Origin: Solobacterium sp.
GTDB taxonomy: Bacteria; Bacillota_I; Bacilli_A; Erysipelotrichales; Erysipelotrichaceae
Length of the DNA: 39,683 bases
Reading direction: 5' to 3'
NCBI GenBank assembly: GCA_024698805.1
Contig: JAILQT010000067.1
Coordinates: forward strand, 1 to 39,683
The notes under the pieces were generated by a model. That model did not search any database, was not told where the DNA came from, and saw nothing but the letters and a program-made list of their open reading frames with translations. The translations under genes and the position numbers were made by a program. Below are positions 1-6,969 of this stretch, in pieces (within the stretch, counting starts at the first letter, position 1; each line of letters begins with the position of its first letter).

Positions 1-174
1 GTCAACGATGTCAATAAACTGATCAACCAGTTCTCGAAGATGAAGAAGACGATGGACCAGCTCGGGGCTATGAACCGAGCCGGGAGTCTGAACGAGGAAT
101 CACTTGAACGGATGATGAACGACGCGGAAAAGAGAATGGGCCAGATGAATATGCCCTATGGAAGGAAACGCTGA
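1..174 (+). CDS. ffh: Signal recognition particle protein Ffh, C-terminal end (partial)
   Basis: The first 57 codons, read from base 1, are the tail of an M domain. They contain a VNDVNKLINQFSKMKK stretch and a methionine-rich helix (MNRAGS, RMMNDAEKRMGQMNM), ending with a basic YGRKR. Ffh is the SRP GTPase; its M domain binds SRP RNA and signal sequences. The NG GTPase domain lies outside the window, so identification rests on this methionine-rich end and on the neighbour: ffh followed by rpsP is a common Bacillota order. A consensus promoter for rpsP lies 31 bases after the stop. Confidence 0.85.
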   Translation, partial: VNDVNKLINQFSKMKKTMDQLGAMNRAGSLNEESLERMMNDAEKRMGQMNMPYGRKR

Positions 175-204
175 AAAAAGCAGCGGCCTGTCAAGTAAAA
201 AACC

Positions 205-233
205 TTGACAGCCTGATTTAACGTGCCTATAAT
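205..233 (+). promoter_or_regulatory. Consensus sigma-A promoter for rpsP operon
   Basis: TTGACA (205-210), a 17-base spacer and TATAAT (228-233) match the housekeeping consensus exactly. Transcription should begin near 240. The -35 lies in the right arm of an inverted repeat (CTGTCAAG 188-195, CTTGACAG 204-211) just after ffh. That repeat has no T-run, so it is a weak terminator candidate at best. Confidence 0.9.
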
Positions 234-260
234 AAGCAGGCTGACAGGAGGAATATAAAA

Positions 261-545
261 ATGGCAGTTAGAATTCGTTTAAAGAGAACTGGTGCGAAGA
301 AAGCACCCAGATACCGCATCGTAGTTGCTGATGCACATACACGCAGAGACGGAAGAGATATCGATCTGATCGGCTGGATCAACCCGACTTCCGAACCCGC
401 TGAAGTGCATGTTGATAAGGAAAAGGCTCTTGAATGGCTCAGAGTCGGCGCTCAGCCTTCCCAGACTGTTCACAGCATTTTCTCTAAAGAAGGCGTCATG
501 AAAGCCTTCCACGAAGAAAAGGCCGCAAAAAAGGCTGAGAAGTAA
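261..545 (+). CDS. rpsP: 30S ribosomal protein S16
   Basis: This 94-residue protein begins [20 protein letters not shown], the typical S16 N-terminus, and continues with the family pattern of [14 protein letters not shown] and [11 protein letters not shown]16 binds 16S rRNA early in 30S assembly. The start has a strong AGGAGG about 9 bases upstream. It is the first gene of a run with khpA, rimM and trmD, the standard Bacillota order, under a consensus promoter at 205-233. Confidence 0.97.
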   Translation: MAVRIRLKRTGAKKAPRYRIVVADAHTRRDGRDIDLIGWINPTSEPAEVHVDKEKALEWLRVGAQPSQTVHSIFSKEGVMKAFHEEKAAKKAEK

Positions 546-548
546 ACC

Positions 549-797
549 ATGGCTGCACTGGACAGAGTACTGTTCGATCTGATCAGCCCGATCGTTGAGA
601 ATCCGCAGGCTCTTGAGGTTCGCGTAATGGAAAGTGAATCTGAAAATGAAGTCGTACTTCATGTCTATGCCGAGAATGATGATATTGCAAGACTGATCGG
701 CAAAAAAGGCAGTATGGCAAGCGCACTCAGACAGGTCATGTCTGTCGCTTCCCACGCTGAAGATAAGAAGATCACGATCAAATTCGAACAGATGTAA
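549..797 (+). CDS. khpA: KH-domain RNA-binding protein KhpA (YlqC family)
   Basis: This 82-residue protein is a single KH domain with the GxxG loop in RLIGKKGSMASALRQVM at about residues 39-55. KhpA partners with KhpB/Jag in some Gram-positives and binds many RNAs, affecting cell-wall growth; that role is known for the family and is not visible here. It starts 3 bases after the rpsP stop with no strong ribosome binding site, so translation is probably coupled to rpsP. A hairpin with a T-run begins at its stop codon. Confidence 0.9.
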   Translation: MAALDRVLFDLISPIVENPQALEVRVMESESENEVVLHVYAENDDIARLIGKKGSMASALRQVMSVASHAEDKKITIKFEQM

Positions 798-820
798 AAG
801 GATGCGCCGCATCCTTTTTT
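796..820 (+). terminator. Hairpin plus T-run between khpA and rimM
   Basis: AAAAGGATGC (796-805) pairs with GCATCCTTTT (809-818) around a 3-base loop, and six Ts run from 815 to 820. It looks like an intrinsic terminator inside an otherwise continuous operon, directly before the rimM ribosome binding site (AGGAGG, 821-826). It probably lowers expression of rimM-trmD relative to rpsP-khpA. Confidence 0.75.
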
Positions 821-833
821 AGGAGGAACCGTG

Positions 834-1340
834 ATGGAATATGTCAAACTCGGAACGATCGTCAATACGCGCGGGCTGAAAGGTGAACTGAAGATCAGGA
901 GCTGCTCGGATTTCGATGAGATCCGCTACCGGAAAGGAAACGAGGTGTTCATCCTGCATGAAGGGGAATATCTTCCTTTCATCACCGACGGATACCATGA
1001 GTTGAAGGGCTTTTCGTATATTTTCCTGAAAGACTGCAGGGATATCAACCTGGTAGAGAAGTATAAGGGCTGCGATATCTTCTGCGACGCGGCGAAGCGG
1101 GAACCGCTGAAAGACGGGGAGTATTACAGGGCGGACCTTGTCGGATGCGATGTATACGATCAGAACGGTGAAAGGATCGGCACATGCATCAGTGTGGAAG
1201 AGACAGCAGGCGCCAATAACAATCTCCGTATCGATACAGGTGAAAAGGAGATCCTCGTCCCGCATGTGAAGGCATTCGTGAAGGAAGTCGATATCGCTGC
1301 GAAAAGGATCCGGATCGAAGTAATCGGAGGCCTGCTGTGA
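834..1340 (+). CDS. rimM: Ribosome maturation factor RimM
   Basis: This 168-residue protein matches RimM. It has an N-terminal beta-barrel (KLGTIVNTRGLKGELKI, residues about 4-20) and a C-terminal PRC-barrel-like half ending in the family signature ILVPHVKAFVKEVDI. RimM assists 30S head maturation by binding S19. The ATG at 834 is preferred to the GTG at 831 because AGGAGG at 821-826 gives it a 7-base spacing instead of 4. It overlaps trmD by 4 bases (GTGA). Confidence 0.93.
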   Translation: MEYVKLGTIVNTRGLKGELKIRSCSDFDEIRYRKGNEVFILHEGEYLPFITDGYHELKGFSYIFLKDCRDINLVEKYKGCDIFCDAAKREPLKDGEYYRADLVGCDVYDQNGERIGTCISVEETAGANNNLRIDTGEKEILVPHVKAFVKEVDIAAKRIRIEVIGGLL

Positions 1341-2056
1341 GGATCACGGTACTTACGCTGTTCCCGGAGATGTATGAGAATTTCCTGCAGACATCCGTAT
1401 TCGGCAGGGCGATCAGCCGCGGCCTCGTCAGTGTTGATTTCGTGCAGATCAGGGATTTCGCACCGGGAAACTACAAACATGTCGATGATACGCCGTACGG
1501 CGGCGGGGCAGGCATGGTCATGAAATGCCAGCCTGTCATCGATGCGCTGAACAGCATCCGGACGGATGCCAGCCATGTCGTACTGACAAGCGCGAACGGG
1601 ATCCCCTATACACAGAAAAAAGCCAGGGAGCTTTCTCAGAAGGAGCACCTGGTGATCCTGTGCGGTCATTATGAAGGCATGGATGCGCGCATCGAGACCT
1701 TCACGGACGAGCAGGTCTCGATCGGCGACTATGTGCTGAGCGGCGGGGAGCTTGCATCGATGGTGATTATGGACTCCGTCGTCCGTCTTCTGAAAGGCGC
1801 CATCCGGGACGAATCGATCTCGGAGGAATCCTATGAAAACGGACTTCTGGAATACCCGCAATATACGCATCCGGCAGAATACGCCGGCATGCAGGTACCG
1901 GAGGTGCTCCTCAGTGGGAATCATGCGAAGATCAGGGAATACCGTCTCAGGGAATCCCTGCGGCTGACAAAAGAAAGAAGGCCGGACCTGCTTGAAAAGC
2001 GGGTGCTTTCCGATGAGGAGATACGCTTACTGAAAGAAACAGAGGAAGATGATTAG
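1337..2056 (+). CDS. trmD: tRNA (guanine-37-N1)-methyltransferase TrmD
   Basis: TrmD uses S-adenosylmethionine to methylate G37 of tRNAs and so prevents +1 frameshifting. The 239 residues show the conserved start RITVLTLFPEMYENF, the substrate-loop segment DDTPYGGGAGMVMK and the SPOUT trefoil-knot motifs LCGHYEGMDAR and SIGDYVLSGGE. The start is GTG, overlapping the rimM stop (GTGA), which implies translational coupling. The last codons overlap the convergent DUF1836 gene by 4 bases and lie inside a shared hairpin. Confidence 0.97.
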   Translation: MRITVLTLFPEMYENFLQTSVFGRAISRGLVSVDFVQIRDFAPGNYKHVDDTPYGGGAGMVMKCQPVIDALNSIRTDASHVVLTSANGIPYTQKKARELSQKEHLVILCGHYEGMDARIETFTDEQVSIGDYVLSGGELASMVIMDSVVRLLKGAIRDESISEESYENGLLEYPQYTHPAEYAGMQVPEVLLSGNHAKIREYRLRESLRLTKERRPDLLEKRVLSDEEIRLLKETEEDD

Positions 2057-2075
2057 TCATCCTCCTCTGTTTTCA
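2039..2075. terminator. Bidirectional terminator hairpin at the trmD/DUF1836 junction
   Basis: ACAGAGGA, just before the trmD stop, pairs with TCCTCTGT downstream of it, with an inner GATGA/TCATC extension. A T-run (TTTT) follows on the plus strand. The hairpin covers both convergent stop codons, so both genes appear to end in the same structure. Confidence 0.6.
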
Positions 2076-2538
2076 TTCTGTCAAAACATGTCTCCAGATA
2101 CATCTTGTATGCGATCGCTTCCGATATCCTCTGCAGAAGGGGCTCAGCCGTATTGTCCGAGGTGACCGGTCCGCTGCCTACATGAAGCATCTTCAGCGCT
2201 TCCGGCAGCAGGATACGGAACTGCTCATATGCCGCACGGAACTGCTCCGGCTCATGCATCGAATGAAGGAACATCGCCGTATGCTCGATCGAGATCACAT
2301 TCTTCGCGAGATTGATGAAGATCAGGGCGGCGATCTGGTCGCGCGTATATGTCTTTTTGCGGACGCGTTCGATCAGCTTCTGCTTCGCATAATTGGAGAT
2401 CATGGAAGGCGTGACGTACAGTTCCTCATAACCCTGCAGGTAACTGTTGATGAATTTTGCGACCTGCTCAAGATAAAGTCCGACATCAGGGATCTCCTGA
2501 TAAGAGGGCAGGTAGAACTTCCGGGATTCTGTATTCAT
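2053..2538 (-). CDS. DUF1836-family protein
   Basis: This 161-residue protein resembles the Bacillota DUF1836 family, whose N-terminal half looks like a small helix-turn-helix. Residues from about 28 read YLQGYEELYVTPSMISNYAKQKLI and then TYTRDQIAALIFI, recalling a MerR-like helical arrangement. Function is unknown; a DNA-binding role is inference. The start at 2538 is chosen because a strong promoter lies immediately upstream, so the longer reading from 2574 would begin inside the -35 box. No Shine-Dalgarno is visible and the predicted transcription start coincides with the ATG, suggesting a leaderless message. Confidence 0.75.
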   Translation of the reverse strand: MNTESRKFYLPSYQEIPDVGLYLEQVAKFINSYLQGYEELYVTPSMISNYAKQKLIERVRKKTYTRDQIAALIFINLAKNVISIEHTAMFLHSMHEPEQFRAAYEQFRILLPEALKMLHVGSGPVTSDNTAEPLLQRISEAIAYKMYLETCFDRMKTEEDD

Positions 2539-2544
2539 GATTCG

Positions 2545-2574
2545 ATCATAACAGACATTTATTAAAACAGTCAA
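2545..2574 (-). promoter_or_regulatory. Promoter for the DUF1836 gene, predicted leaderless
   Basis: On the minus strand, TTGACT (2569-2574), an 18-base spacer and TATGAT (2545-2550) with an upstream TGT form a strong extended -10 promoter. Exactly six bases separate the -10 box from the ATG, putting +1 on the start codon. Confidence 0.75.
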
Positions 2575-2593
2575 TACGGATAACTGTATTCCC

Positions 2594-2622
2594 TTGACAA
2601 GATATCGAAAAACCGATAGATT
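2594..2622 (+). promoter_or_regulatory. Promoter of hemolysin III-like gene
   Basis: TTGACA (2594-2599), a 17-base spacer and TAGATT (2617-2622). The spacer holds an interrupted inverted repeat, TATCG (2603-2607) and CGATA (2614-2618), which could be an operator. Confidence 0.55.
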
Positions 2623-2652
2623 GATAATGTAAAGTGGTAATGAAAAACCGAT
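2607..2652 (+). repeat. Direct repeat GAAAAACCGAT flanking the start site
   Basis: The 11-mer GAAAAACCGAT occurs at 2607-2617 (in the promoter spacer) and again at 2642-2652 (just before the ribosome binding site), both followed by a WAG. The copies are 35 bases apart, start to start. A regulator binding both could bracket the transcription start; this is inference. Confidence 0.5.
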
Positions 2653-2664
2653 TAGGAGGTTTAT

Positions 2665-3357
2665 ATGACGGTTTTAGAAAACAGATACTGTATCCCGGAA
2701 ACGATCGATTACCGTTTCAGGGTCAAGGATCCGATCAGTGCCGCTACGCATTTCGCAGGATTTATCGCAGCGATACTGGCGATGCCATTCATGATGATCC
2801 GCTGTTCCGAGGCAGGATGCACGCCAGCGGAGATGGCCGCATGCGCTGTGTATATACTGAGCATGACTGTCCTGTATGCGGCTTCCGCATCCTATCATTC
2901 GTTCCATATCAGCGAGAAGGCTGACCTGATACTCAAGAGGATCGACCATACTTCCATCTTTATCATGATCACCGGGACATATGTGCCGATCTGTATTGCC
3001 GGCATCGGCGGCAGGGAAGGAAGTGTGCTCCTGCTGACTGTCTTCGCACTTGCGGCTGCAGGCATTGTATACAAACTGTTCTTTGTGACATGTCCGAAAT
3101 GGATATCTTCCGTGATCTATTCACTGCTTGGATGGATCAGTATCGTCAGGGCACCGGTCATCTGGCACAGTCTCGGCACAACAGGTTTCCTGTGGCTTCT
3201 TGCAGGAGGGATCATCTATACAGCCGGTTCCGTGATCTATGCCATCAAGCCGAAATTCCTGACCGGAAGGTTCTCCAATCATGACCTGTTCCACTGTTTT
3301 GTCCTGGCCGGGTCCGTCTGTCATTTCATCACGGTCTACAGATGCCTTGTGATGTAA
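2665..3357 (+). CDS. Hemolysin III / TrhA family seven-helix membrane protein
   Basis: This 230-residue protein has about seven hydrophobic helices and the family's polar motifs: SASYHSFH after helix 2, KRIDHTSIFIMITGTYVP in the middle and HDLFHCFVLAGSVCHF near the C-terminus. These histidines and aspartates form the presumed metal site of the PAQR/hemolysin III superfamily. Bacterial members have been linked to membrane energetics and fatty-acid homeostasis; hemolysis is not well supported as a native role. An AGGAGG stands 7 bases before the ATG. It has its own promoter and appears monocistronic. Confidence 0.88.
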   Translation: MTVLENRYCIPETIDYRFRVKDPISAATHFAGFIAAILAMPFMMIRCSEAGCTPAEMAACAVYILSMTVLYAASASYHSFHISEKADLILKRIDHTSIFIMITGTYVPICIAGIGGREGSVLLLTVFALAAAGIVYKLFFVTCPKWISSVIYSLLGWISIVRAPVIWHSLGTTGFLWLLAGGIIYTAGSVIYAIKPKFLTGRFSNHDLFHCFVLAGSVCHFITVYRCLVM

Positions 3358-3364
3358 TGAATCA

Positions 3365-3393
3365 TATACATTTTTGCGATTAAATGAGATAAT
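3365..3393 (+). promoter_or_regulatory. Promoter of the pyrimidine-nucleoside phosphorylase gene
   Basis: TATACA (3365-3370), a 17-base spacer and GATAAT (3388-3393), preceded by TGA as an extended -10. The start is expected near 3400, inside the palindrome at 3395-3410. Confidence 0.65.
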
Positions 3394-3394
3394 T

Positions 3395-3410
3395 TCCTGT
3401 AGATACAGGA
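3395..3410. promoter_or_regulatory. Perfect palindrome over the start site and ribosome binding site of pdp
   Basis: TCCTGTA-GA-TACAGGA is a perfect 16-base inverted repeat. It covers the predicted +1 and runs into the AGGAGA ribosome binding site. It could be a repressor operator or a hairpin masking the site. Confidence 0.55.
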
Positions 3411-3420
3411 GATTAAAATC

Positions 3421-4740
<1,320 letters not shown>

Positions 4741-4764
4741 TCTGACCGTATCTCCTATGAAATG

Positions 4765-4793
4765 CCGCTGTTCCTTTACGGACAGCGGTTTTT
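4765..4793 (+). terminator. Intrinsic terminator after pdp
   Basis: CCGCTGTTCC (4765-4774) pairs with GGACAGCGG (4780-4788) apart from one bulged base, followed by TTTTT (4789-4793). Confidence 0.85.
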
Positions 4794-4887
4794 GAACCGG
4801 CAGAAAAGCGTGATATGCATTGTCTTTGTATAAAAGCGGTGTATCGTTGTAAAGTATTCCTGCTGGAGAAGCACCTGGAGGTTGGAA

Positions 4888-5418
4888 ATGAAAAGAAAAT
4901 ATATCGATTGCAAAGAATATGCAAATGTGATCACAAAGGCCCTGAATCCGGGCATCCTGCTGACGACGAAAGCAGGCGGTAAGGTAAATACGATGACGAT
5001 CGGCTGGGGATCGATCGGCGTCAACTGGTCGCGTCCTGTATTTATCGCTTATGTCCGTCAGAGCCGTTATACGCATCAGATGATCGATGCGAACCCGTTC
5101 TTTACGGTCAACGTCCCGTACGGTGAATATGATAAGGCTGTGCTTGGATTCTGCGGCACGAAGAGCGGCAGGGATACAGACAAGATCAGCGAATGCAGTC
5201 TGACGGCAGTTGAATCCGAAAAGATCAATGTGCCTGCACTGAAGGAATTCCCGCTGACGCTGGAATGCAGGGTGATCTACCGCGAAGACGAAAAGCCGGA
5301 ACTGATGGACAGTGAGATCCGTGACAAGCTCTACACCCCCAGCGAAGACGGAACAAGGGACATACATACGGTCTATTACGGCGAGATCGTCAGCGCCTAT
5401 ATACTCGAAGAAGAATAA
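4888..5418 (+). CDS. Flavin reductase-like, FMN-binding split-barrel protein
   Basis: This 176-residue protein matches the flavin reductase-like domain family. An early beta strand carries NPGILLTTKAGGKVNTMTIGWGSIG, where backbone and TMT/S residues normally contact FMN. Next comes RPVFIAYVRQSRYTHQMI and then FFTVNVPYG, a standard core motif. Members reduce or carry FMN; the physiological partner is unknown. The ATG at 4888 is preferred to TTG 4882 because CTGGAGG sits just upstream. The gene is flanked by terminators on both sides and so is probably transcribed alone. The 4794-4887 gap has a weak promoter-like pair (TTGTAT, TAAAGT) but nothing convincing. Confidence 0.87.
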   Translation: MKRKYIDCKEYANVITKALNPGILLTTKAGGKVNTMTIGWGSIGVNWSRPVFIAYVRQSRYTHQMIDANPFFTVNVPYGEYDKAVLGFCGTKSGRDTDKISECSLTAVESEKINVPALKEFPLTLECRVIYREDEKPELMDSEIRDKLYTPSEDGTRDIHTVYYGEIVSAYILEEE

Positions 5419-5425
5419 AAAAACT

Positions 5426-5450
5426 ATGGCTGCCCGTCACGGGCAGCCAT
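5426..5450. terminator. Bidirectional terminator between convergent genes
   Basis: ATGGCTGCCC (5426-5435) pairs perfectly with GGGCAGCCAT (5441-5450). On the minus strand the hairpin is followed by AGTTTTTTTATT, so it serves the unknown gene best; on the plus strand the T-run is only GTTTAAT. Confidence 0.85.
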
Positions 5451-5452
5451 GT

Positions 5453-5926
5453 TTAATACTGTCTGTATTTTTCAGCGACGAACCTGGCTTCCTGTTCATC
5501 CAGCCACTGGATGCCGTGATCCTTGTCACGCTTCAGGATGATCGCGACGCCCCTTGCGGCCGGATCCCTGTAGGATATGATGCCGAGTTTGTCATCGTAG
5601 CGGGGAGAAGGGATCTCTGCCGCATTGTAGATGATCCTGTACTGTTTGCCGAGGTCCGGCATGGACAGCTCAATGAGCTCGCGCCTGCCGTTATAGGGAT
5701 CGTCCATCTGTTCACGGATGACTTTGTTCGTCTCAAAGAAGATCTCATCGATCAGGTAATCGGAAGTATGCGCAATATCGATCTCCGTTTTTTCATCATC
5801 CGTATAATACGTCCTCAGCACAAGGTGTCCCTTGAAAACCATCGGGTTATTGGACCCGTAAAAGGCCACCGTACACACGGTGTGATAGAAATAATTAAAG
5901 GGATAATAAAGCTTTTTTTCTTTCAT
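5453..5926 (-). CDS. Protein of unknown function
   Basis: The 157 residues are not recognised. The protein is soluble, without a signal peptide or membrane segment. Its N-terminus is basic and aromatic (MKEKKLYYPFNYFYHTV), and it is rich in acidic and tyrosine residues throughout, with a central SDYLIDEIFFETNKVIREQMDDPYNGRREL segment in two halves and a C-terminal helix ending EKYRQY. An AGGAG at a 7-base spacing supports the start. It is divergent from the ComB-like gene through overlapping promoters and ends at a strong terminator, so it is likely a real monocistronic gene. Confidence 0.7.
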   Translation of the reverse strand: MKEKKLYYPFNYFYHTVCTVAFYGSNNPMVFKGHLVLRTYYTDDEKTEIDIAHTSDYLIDEIFFETNKVIREQMDDPYNGRRELIELSMPDLGKQYRIIYNAAEIPSPRYDDKLGIISYRDPAARGVAIILKRDKDHGIQWLDEQEARFVAEKYRQY

Positions 5927-5944
5927 GCGGTACTCCTGCCAATA

Positions 5945-5973
5945 ATGATATAACCAATTTATTGATTACGCAA
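5945..5973 (-). promoter_or_regulatory. Promoter of the unknown gene (minus strand)
   Basis: On the minus strand, TTGCGT (5968-5973), a 17-base spacer and TATCAT (5945-5950). It sits back to back with the ComB-like promoter; the two -35 boxes are adjacent. Confidence 0.6.
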
Positions 5974-5989
5974 GAAACGCTGATATCAT
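5962..5989 (+). promoter_or_regulatory. Promoter of the ComB-like gene
   Basis: TTGATT (5962-5967), a 16-base spacer and TATCAT (5984-5989). The leader is short and contains GTGAGG as ribosome binding site. Confidence 0.6.
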
Positions 5990-6009
5990 TAAACTGAAGT
6001 GAGGTAAAA

Positions 6010-6693
6010 ATGGAAATCAGGATTTTAAGACAGCTGAAAGGCGCTGAGGAAGCCAGGGGCACGGCTGTGATCATCGATGTATTCCGTGCATTTTCCGTTG
6101 AATGCTACATGTACGCATTCGGTGCAGCGGAAGTCATCCCCGTCAAAACGGTGGAAGAAGCCTTTGCTTTCCGTGAAAAAGACCCGTCTGTCCTGCTTGC
6201 GGGAGAACGCAACGGCTTCAAGGTGGAGGGGTTCGATCTCGGCAATTCCCCGGCAGAGCTGAAAACGGTTTCCCTGAAAGGGAAGCGGATCATCCATACG
6301 ACGAGTGCCGGCGTGCAGGGCATCGCTGCCGCAGCGAACTGCAGCGAGATCCTGACCGGGTCGCTCGTCAATGCAAAAGCGATCGCCGGATACCTGAAGA
6401 AGAAGGATCCCGAAGTCGTTTCGCTCGTCGCGATGGGATGGAACGCTGTCAAGGACACGGAGGAGGACCTGCTCTGTGCCGAGTATATCCGCAGCCTTCT
6501 GGAAGACAGGCCCCTGCCTGATATAAAAGAACAGGCGCTGGACCTCCGGAATACCGAAGGCGCCAAGTTCTTCGATCCGGCAAGGGTGGAATTCGTGGAA
6601 GAAGATTTCTGGATGTGCATCGAAACGGATATCTATGACCGTGTGATCCGGGTGAAGAGGACCCCCGACGGATTCCGTGAGGAACTGGCCTGA
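6010..6693 (+). CDS. 2-phosphosulfolactate phosphatase family protein (ComB-like)
   Basis: The 227-residue protein matches the ComB family: an early VIIDVFRAFSVE strand-helix with a conserved Asp and Arg, then VLLAGERNGFKVEGFDLGNSP, then HTTSAGVQGI. In methanogens ComB removes phosphate from 2-phosphosulfolactate in coenzyme M synthesis. This organism shows no other coenzyme M gene here, so the true substrate is probably another phosphate ester; the family is widespread in bacteria. It has its own promoter and is followed directly by the thrS T-box promoter. Confidence 0.85.
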   Translation: MEIRILRQLKGAEEARGTAVIIDVFRAFSVECYMYAFGAAEVIPVKTVEEAFAFREKDPSVLLAGERNGFKVEGFDLGNSPAELKTVSLKGKRIIHTTSAGVQGIAAAANCSEILTGSLVNAKAIAGYLKKKDPEVVSLVAMGWNAVKDTEEDLLCAEYIRSLLEDRPLPDIKEQALDLRNTEGAKFFDPARVEFVEEDFWMCIETDIYDRVIRVKRTPDGFREELA

Positions 6694-6699
6694 TCGTTC

Positions 6700-6728
6700 T
6701 TGACATTCAAAAATCTTAAGCAGATAAT
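6700..6728 (+). promoter_or_regulatory. Promoter of the thrS T-box transcript
   Basis: TTGACA (6700-6705), a 17-base spacer and GATAAT (6723-6728). The start is expected near 6735. Confidence 0.85.
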
Positions 6729-6734
6729 ATCATC

Positions 6735-6951
6735 TGTAAATGCGATGAAGAGGATACGATTTCACTGCAGATGATGCAGAGAGGCAGCCGGCCGGTGCGA
6801 GGCTGCCGAGTCGGGTGAAGTTACTGCCTCGGAGCAGGGCCGTAATGGGCAGCCGGCTGATCGACGTTATGAGATCGTGAGAGCCTGTTTGAAAAAGCAG
6901 GAATAAAGGTGGTACCGCGCATACAGCGTCCTTTGACAGGACGCTTTTCTA
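6735..6951 (+). promoter_or_regulatory. T-box riboswitch, threonine specific
   Basis: The leader carries the T-box core GGTGGTACCGCG (6908-6919), which pairs with the tRNA acceptor end. A terminator follows: AGCGTCC (6925-6931) pairs with GGACGCT (6939-6945), then TTTT. Stem I shows the usual AGAGAGGCAG and GCGAGGCTGCC elements. The likely specifier is ACT (6823-6825), a threonine codon placed five bases before GGAGC as in other T-boxes. Uncharged tRNA-Thr binding should stabilise the antiterminator and allow thrS transcription. Confidence 0.92.
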
Positions 6952-6969
6952 TTGTTGAGGGGTGGAAAA

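Noticed and set aside
188-211. Inverted repeat after ffh as its terminator
   Set aside because: No T-run follows, and the right arm is the -35 box of rpsP; kept only as a note.
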